Source: Mytilus galloprovincialis | Taxonomy: Eukaryota > Mollusca > Bivalvia > Mytilida > Mytilidae | DNA: 64,000 nt | Assembly (NCBI RefSeq): GCF_965363235.1 | Contig: NC_134851.1 | Span: 35,492,321 to 35,556,320 of the forward strand | Direction: 5' to 3' | Shown here: piece by piece, positions 59,332-64,000 of the stretch | Numbering within the stretch: position 1 is the stretch's first letter | Layout of the letters: every line of letters begins with the position of its first letter | Made by a program: the position numbers and the translations under genes | Notes under the pieces: model-generated | Database searches by the model: none | What the model was told of the DNA's origin: nothing | What the model saw: the letters and a program-made list of their open reading frames with translations, nothing else

Positions 59332-61020
59332 TCACAAAATATTGTAAACGAAAGCAGATTTCGAAGAATTTGCAACAAGAAGTTTCTGGTTCTCTTTATC
59401 AAGGAAAATAGCAGATGGGGAACGAAGGCCATCATCTTTGGTCAAGAGTTGTTTGTGATGCTTTCCATCGTTCGATATTATGACTACATTTGACGATTTT
59501 TCTCCAACAACAAACACGTGACCATTATTATCAACAGAGATGCCTTCCGGTTCATCCAAAACAAGTTTGTTTTCAAAAATTCAAACACGTGATCCGTTTT
59601 TATCACAACAAACTACACTGCTATATTCGTAGTTCGTGTAATATATCTTGTCTGAGAAAACAGAAACGTATGAACAGATCGGTAGATTACAACTGATCAC
59701 GCGAGCTGTAGTACCGTCCAAAATATTTATTTTGTATATACCGCGTCCTTCTACACAGACATACAGCGAGTCGTGATCTCTTGTGATTCCATATGGACGA
59801 GCAGGAAGTTCTATGAACTTTATTTTGCGTTTGTTCTTCATATCTATGATATCAATACCGTCCTTCACTCGTGAGTCCCCGGATGTAATAGCAACAGTCT
59901 TTTCGTCAACCAGTGTTAAGTCAAACCCAATACTAGAAAATAGTTTAATTTTATATTTGAGTTTATTTTCTGATGCAAATACGGTGAGCGATTTTCCTTC
60001 GCAATGATCAGTGAACAGAAGGTCCCCCTCTTTTGACATACAACACCCTCTAACTATTTTTCCGTCTGTTGTAATCTTCATCTGTAGATTCAAATTCACA
60101 TCGTCAACAGTCTTCTTCGTTGATACTACTTGTAACTGTGCTTGTTTGTTTTTCGATCTAATGAACTCGAGGCTGCTTGTTTCAGTTATCATTTCAATTG
60201 ATCCAAAGTTCTTTAAACTGTTTGAAATATGTTCCAAAACTGAGTCAACCTTCCACACTAGGTCAAGTTGAACCAAACTGTTTGCTTCTTTCAATGACTG
60301 CAGATATTGTTCATTTTCATAAACTTTGACCTCAATTTCGTTCATAACGAGAAATGTTTGAAGATCAGATGCGTATTTTTTCATCTTTTGGAAATTTGCC
60401 TGACATTTACTGATAATTATTTCTTTCTCTTTGACCGGTGATAAAACTTTCTGAATACTCTTGCAATTTTGACCTGCCTTTTCGTCAAGATCTTTTATAA
60501 TTTGTTTCTCAAGATTGTCTAAGCGTTTGTTAATTTCTGCTCTTTTCTGGCGAATTTCTTTAACAAGTCGCGTTTTCGTTTCTTCAATTTTTGTCACATT
60601 AGAATGTCTGTCCTTTTTGATTTGATCGATATTTTGTAATAAGTCGCCAAGTCTTGATTCTAAGTCTAGAAATTGCTCAGAGGTCTTGACGTTATTGATG
60701 ACTTTCTCAAGAGTAGTGACGTGACATGTACGATGGTCAGTGATGCATTTGAAACAAATAGCTAACGCATGGTCAACGCAATACTGTTGGTATTGTTCAT
60801 CGTGATAGGTACATGATTGCTGTATGTCAGTTATAAATGACAGAATCGACTTGTAATCCGAAATTGGTATAGGTTCATGACTTCGCGTGACTTTTAGTAA
60901 CTTATGATGTTCTCTGCACTCATTACAAAGAGCTTCTTCACATTGCGGGCACCAGTGGTTAGATGTTTGTGTTATTTGTCGATGTGAACATATGCCACAA
61001 ATACTGGTGTTAGTTGCCAT
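59332..61020 (-). pseudogene. B-box/coiled-coil/NHL protein T3, one premature stop
   Basis: The frame runs 563 codons from the ATG at 61020-61018 (same start context and CTTTCAG acceptor as T2) and is broken only at codon 480 (59583-59581), where TGG of T1 and T2 is TGA. The two B-boxes (CGIC, WCPQC, LCNEC; CTYH, YCVDH, ICFKC), the coiled coil and most of the propeller are present. The truncated product of 479 residues would lack the last 83, including the DEPEGISVDNNGHVFVVG NHL repeat. This may be a very recent pseudogene, a truncated but expressed protein, or an assembly/base-call error; the sequence alone cannot decide. It pairs convergently with dead GH30 copy C, as T1 does with intact copy B. 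Confidence 0.85.
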
Positions 61021-64000
61021 TTTGGTTTTCTGAAAGAAGACAAAACACATTAACAATTTCATGCATATCATGGACTGCAGCAAATTGATAAATACATACG
61101 GGAGGTTGTCTTGAATGGGATTACCTAGAAGAACAGTGGATATTTTTTAATGCAAATGTAAAATAAGACATGTTGCAATCATTAGTTCGTTATTGTCACT
61201 ACAAGATGCTTCGAAATTCATGGTTGAAACTTTATACATCGCTCACATTTAAACAGACGCCCTACGTTAGGAAATGTTTAATTCAAAAACGCGTTAAACA
61301 GTGTGCTAGCGACATATTTACTTATAAGACGTAATATGTTTTCAGTGTCAATAAGAACGTATTAGCTAGCTATAGGAAATGGATATTCGGATTTTTCTTC
61401 GATATTGCATAAAAGATGTTCTATATTGTAGCGGTTGATTTGTATTTTTAGGGAAGCGAGAGTACCCAGAGAAAACCACTGATCTCCGATCCGGCGGGAA
61501 AAATTGGATATCCTAGTTCTTGAAGTGAACCATATATATCATGCAAACCAAAAGACTTACACAGCATTCAGTATATGATATAATTTCATAAATAAATGAA
61601 TACTTCAGCATGTCAGCCTTAAAAACAGTTGTTCTTACTCGCTTTTAAACTTTACATAATATACATCAACTTTGTTTGGCAAATCCTGAATTTAAAAGGA
61701 ATAATAAACCTCACTTATGTGCGCCCGCCTGGTGAATAATTCGGCGTTTTCTATAATTTAGCTGGAAATAATCTATGTTACGGGTAAATAATTATTTTTG
61801 ATATATTCAATTAGCTAGTTTAAATAACCAAACTGCTTGAAAATGGTATCTTGCAAAACAACTTGCAAAAACTCTTTACTTATTAAATGGTGCATTACCT
61901 ACGTTTTTAAGTATACATGACTCATATTTTTTCATAATACATATAAATATATATTATTAACTGCATAACAATGATAGAGGAGTCCTGAATCTTAAATTCC
62001 TCCCCGAGGGGCTGGAACCTGTACTTTTTTACTTCTCACTCATACGACAACATCGCCTCGCATTACGAAGACTCCTTATACAAGTTATATATATTGACGA
62101 ACTTTAGAAACGCAACACTCGATTAAGTTGGTTTTTTTTAATTTTTCGTTTTTAGATACACATTACGCAAAAAATATTAAATTCAATATAAATATGATAA
62201 ATGGGTAATTTCTTCGTCGTCTAAGGTAAGTTTCAAATTCAACAGTTGAATCGATTACGACATGCTGAACGTTTAAATTATGTAGTATGCAATAACATTG
62301 TGGTTGTCTCATCGTTACTGGTCTTATCAATCAGGGACTTAAAAGTAATTTTGAAGTGCGAAATTGTTCTCAAAGAACTTGCACTTTTTCTACTGTCTGT
62401 AAATTTCTAACGATGTAATTTCCATTTTCATTTCTCAGTGGTGACAAAAAGGAAAATTAAAATTAATTACTGATTTAAACATGGCAATAAACTCTAGGAA
62501 ATGTTAAACGAAGTAAAAAATTTCAAAAAAAATCATTTGTGCGCTTCTTATTCCGTTCCAAGAAGATCGTGCGATGTCAAAATTCTGTTATGTTTGATTG
62601 TCTGAGGAAATTCAGGTATTGATTTTTCTATGCAAAAAGGAGTGCGGGAAGCATGATAGGCAATGCAATGAATATAAGTCATGCTTTGATGTCACAAAAA
62701 CTTGTGTTGTGTTTTTAAAGTTCGTCAGCATACTATCACAAAAGTATTTCTGACCGACTTTCACAAAGATGTCTTTTGAAATGATTATCAATTTGGCCTA
62801 GTTTTAAACAAATATATAAGGCGTACCGGTATATAATAATGTTGTAAGTTTAATGGTTATTTGATTTTTTGTTCGTGCCATTTTTTAAGGCATGTTATAA
62901 CCCTATTCTCATTTAGTTATTTTGGTGATAAATTTAAGACACATTCTTTGGAAGAAAACAAATAATGTATGAAAAACCTGTCTTAAATTTCTCCATTAAG
63001 CCTATGTATAAAGTATTTGAACTATATTAAAGATTGTGTATGCCTTACCTAAATAAAATGCTCAAAGAATCAGGGGTAATCATCCATTCTTCTTTCACAA
63101 GGAAGAAAAAAGATCACATGATACACATAAATGTATACTGACGAACCTTTAAAACACGATACTAAATAATTCGTTTAAACACAATCAATAATAGTAAAGG
63201 TGTGCAAAACTTGTAAAATAAACTCATTTCATAATTGTTAGAATAAAGTTTGCAGATCAAAACATGAATTGATTTCGTGATGATTAATATTTCAATCATG
63301 TTATACATGTTGTAAATACAGATTCACTTTTTCAATATTTTATTATAGTCTCACGACATACAACAACACATATTTACACAGTTATTTATTTCAACAGGTA
63401 CATCAAACATACATGCATAACAAGAAATTTAAAATAAAAATTGTATGTGCCAATCTTAAACGATTTATGAGAGACTTCACAAACAATATCGAAAAACAAT
63501 TTGATAATGTACATATCATTTATAGTATAATATTTGATTAAGAATATCACTTAAAAAAATTCTGATCAAATTGTTTTGCAGATTATGACGTCTCTTTCAA
63601 AAACTTCATCCTTATTTAATGACAAAATTAATTTTTCATTGTATCATAAAACGGTTAATTCCATATTAAAATTTGAAGCTTCATAGAACAATATGTGCCT
63701 AATACCTTCGTATAGTGTACATTTTAATAAAACATGTAGCTCATCTTAAATACTATTATAAATAAAACATATTCTTTCATGTATGTCTATTCTTTCATAT
63801 CGGATGATATATGCCTGTTTCTATTATAAAATGTATAAGGGGAGCAATACCGTACCCAAATTTAGCAAAGCACACCTATATTTAGTTGGCAATTTACATT
63901 TTAAGTAAGGTTCAGTACAATTATCATATTAAGATAACTTAAGGTAGTTTTGGGGTATACCTCCATCTTGAAATGTACAATCACAGTAAATAATTGGTCT
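61021..64000. other. T3 upstream region and window end
   Basis: No gene. 61120-61400 and 62330-63540 match DNA upstream of T2, and the GGGGTAATCATCC segment near 63074 is shared with all three copies. From about 63560 to the end I see only AT-rich unique sequence. Confidence 0.65.

Noticed and set aside
4557..59583. TGA codons in place of Trp (RT at 4557, T3 at 59581) and Gly (GH30 copy A at 2652) as possible stop-codon recoding
   Set aside because: Paralogues carry sense codons at the corresponding T3 and GH30 sites, and intact genes in the window (T2, GH30 copy B, recombinase) use TGG for Trp. No recoding signal is seen, so ordinary nonsense mutations explain them.

Overview
The window reads as AT-rich, intron-containing animal DNA, almost certainly a bivalve mollusc and most likely a mussel (Mytilus-like). 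Three things point there: dispersed repeats I recognise as common in mussel genomic and UTR sequence (for example at 1230-1566, 42870-43840 and 53440-53745), spliced metazoan genes, and RING-less B-box/NHL (TRIM-like) proteins of a type expanded in bivalves. Most of the 64 kb is non-coding and repeat-rich.

Two host gene families make up the cellular content. The first is a secreted glycoside hydrolase of family 30 (GH30). Copy A (1940-2658) has exons 1 and 2 only and carries a stop codon. Copy B (22304-25533) is complete in three exons and has both catalytic glutamates. Copy C (54690-55895) is a dead exon 3. The second family encodes B-box, coiled-coil, NHL-type proteins, all on the minus strand. 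T1 (28700-30392) is broken by an 11-nt deletion, T2 (39241-40947) is intact, and T3 (59332-61020) has one internal stop. GH30 exon 3 and the TRIM-like gene sit convergently, separated by about 3 kb that contains a degenerate 29-bp minisatellite. This cassette is present at 24.3-32.4 kb and 54.7-63.5 kb. Partial copies lie between: T2 with its upstream DNA at 39-45 kb, and GH30-downstream DNA without a gene at 45.6-47.1 kb. The locus has therefore been duplicated repeatedly, and only one intact member of each family remains in view.

Mobile DNA fills much of the rest. A tyrosine-recombinase (DIRS-like) retroelement lies at 2784 to about 7180, with gag, RT/RNase H and recombinase regions, next to broken GH30 copy A. 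A hAT transposase relic (15250-16557) is interrupted by a 585-bp TIR element, and a second copy of that element lies inverted at 17680-18263. A 1640-bp non-autonomous CACTA-type element with a 3-bp target duplication sits at 33967-35606. A 903-bp TIR element full of TCCGTT motifs sits at 47094-47996. Hairpin elements, a tRNA-derived SINE and several minisatellites complete the picture.

Layout: 0-2.8 kb segmental duplicate A with broken GH30; 2.8-7.9 kb DIRS-like element; 7.9-20.7 kb repeats and relics; 20.7-25.5 kb duplicate B with intact GH30; 25.5-32.4 kb first cassette tail and T1; 32.4-36.8 kb CACTA element inside duplicated and tandem sequence; 38-45 kb T2; 45.6-54.6 kb remnants and TIR or hairpin elements; 54.7-63.5 kb decayed second cassette. 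I found no rRNA, functional tRNA gene, CRISPR array or bacterial-type operon.
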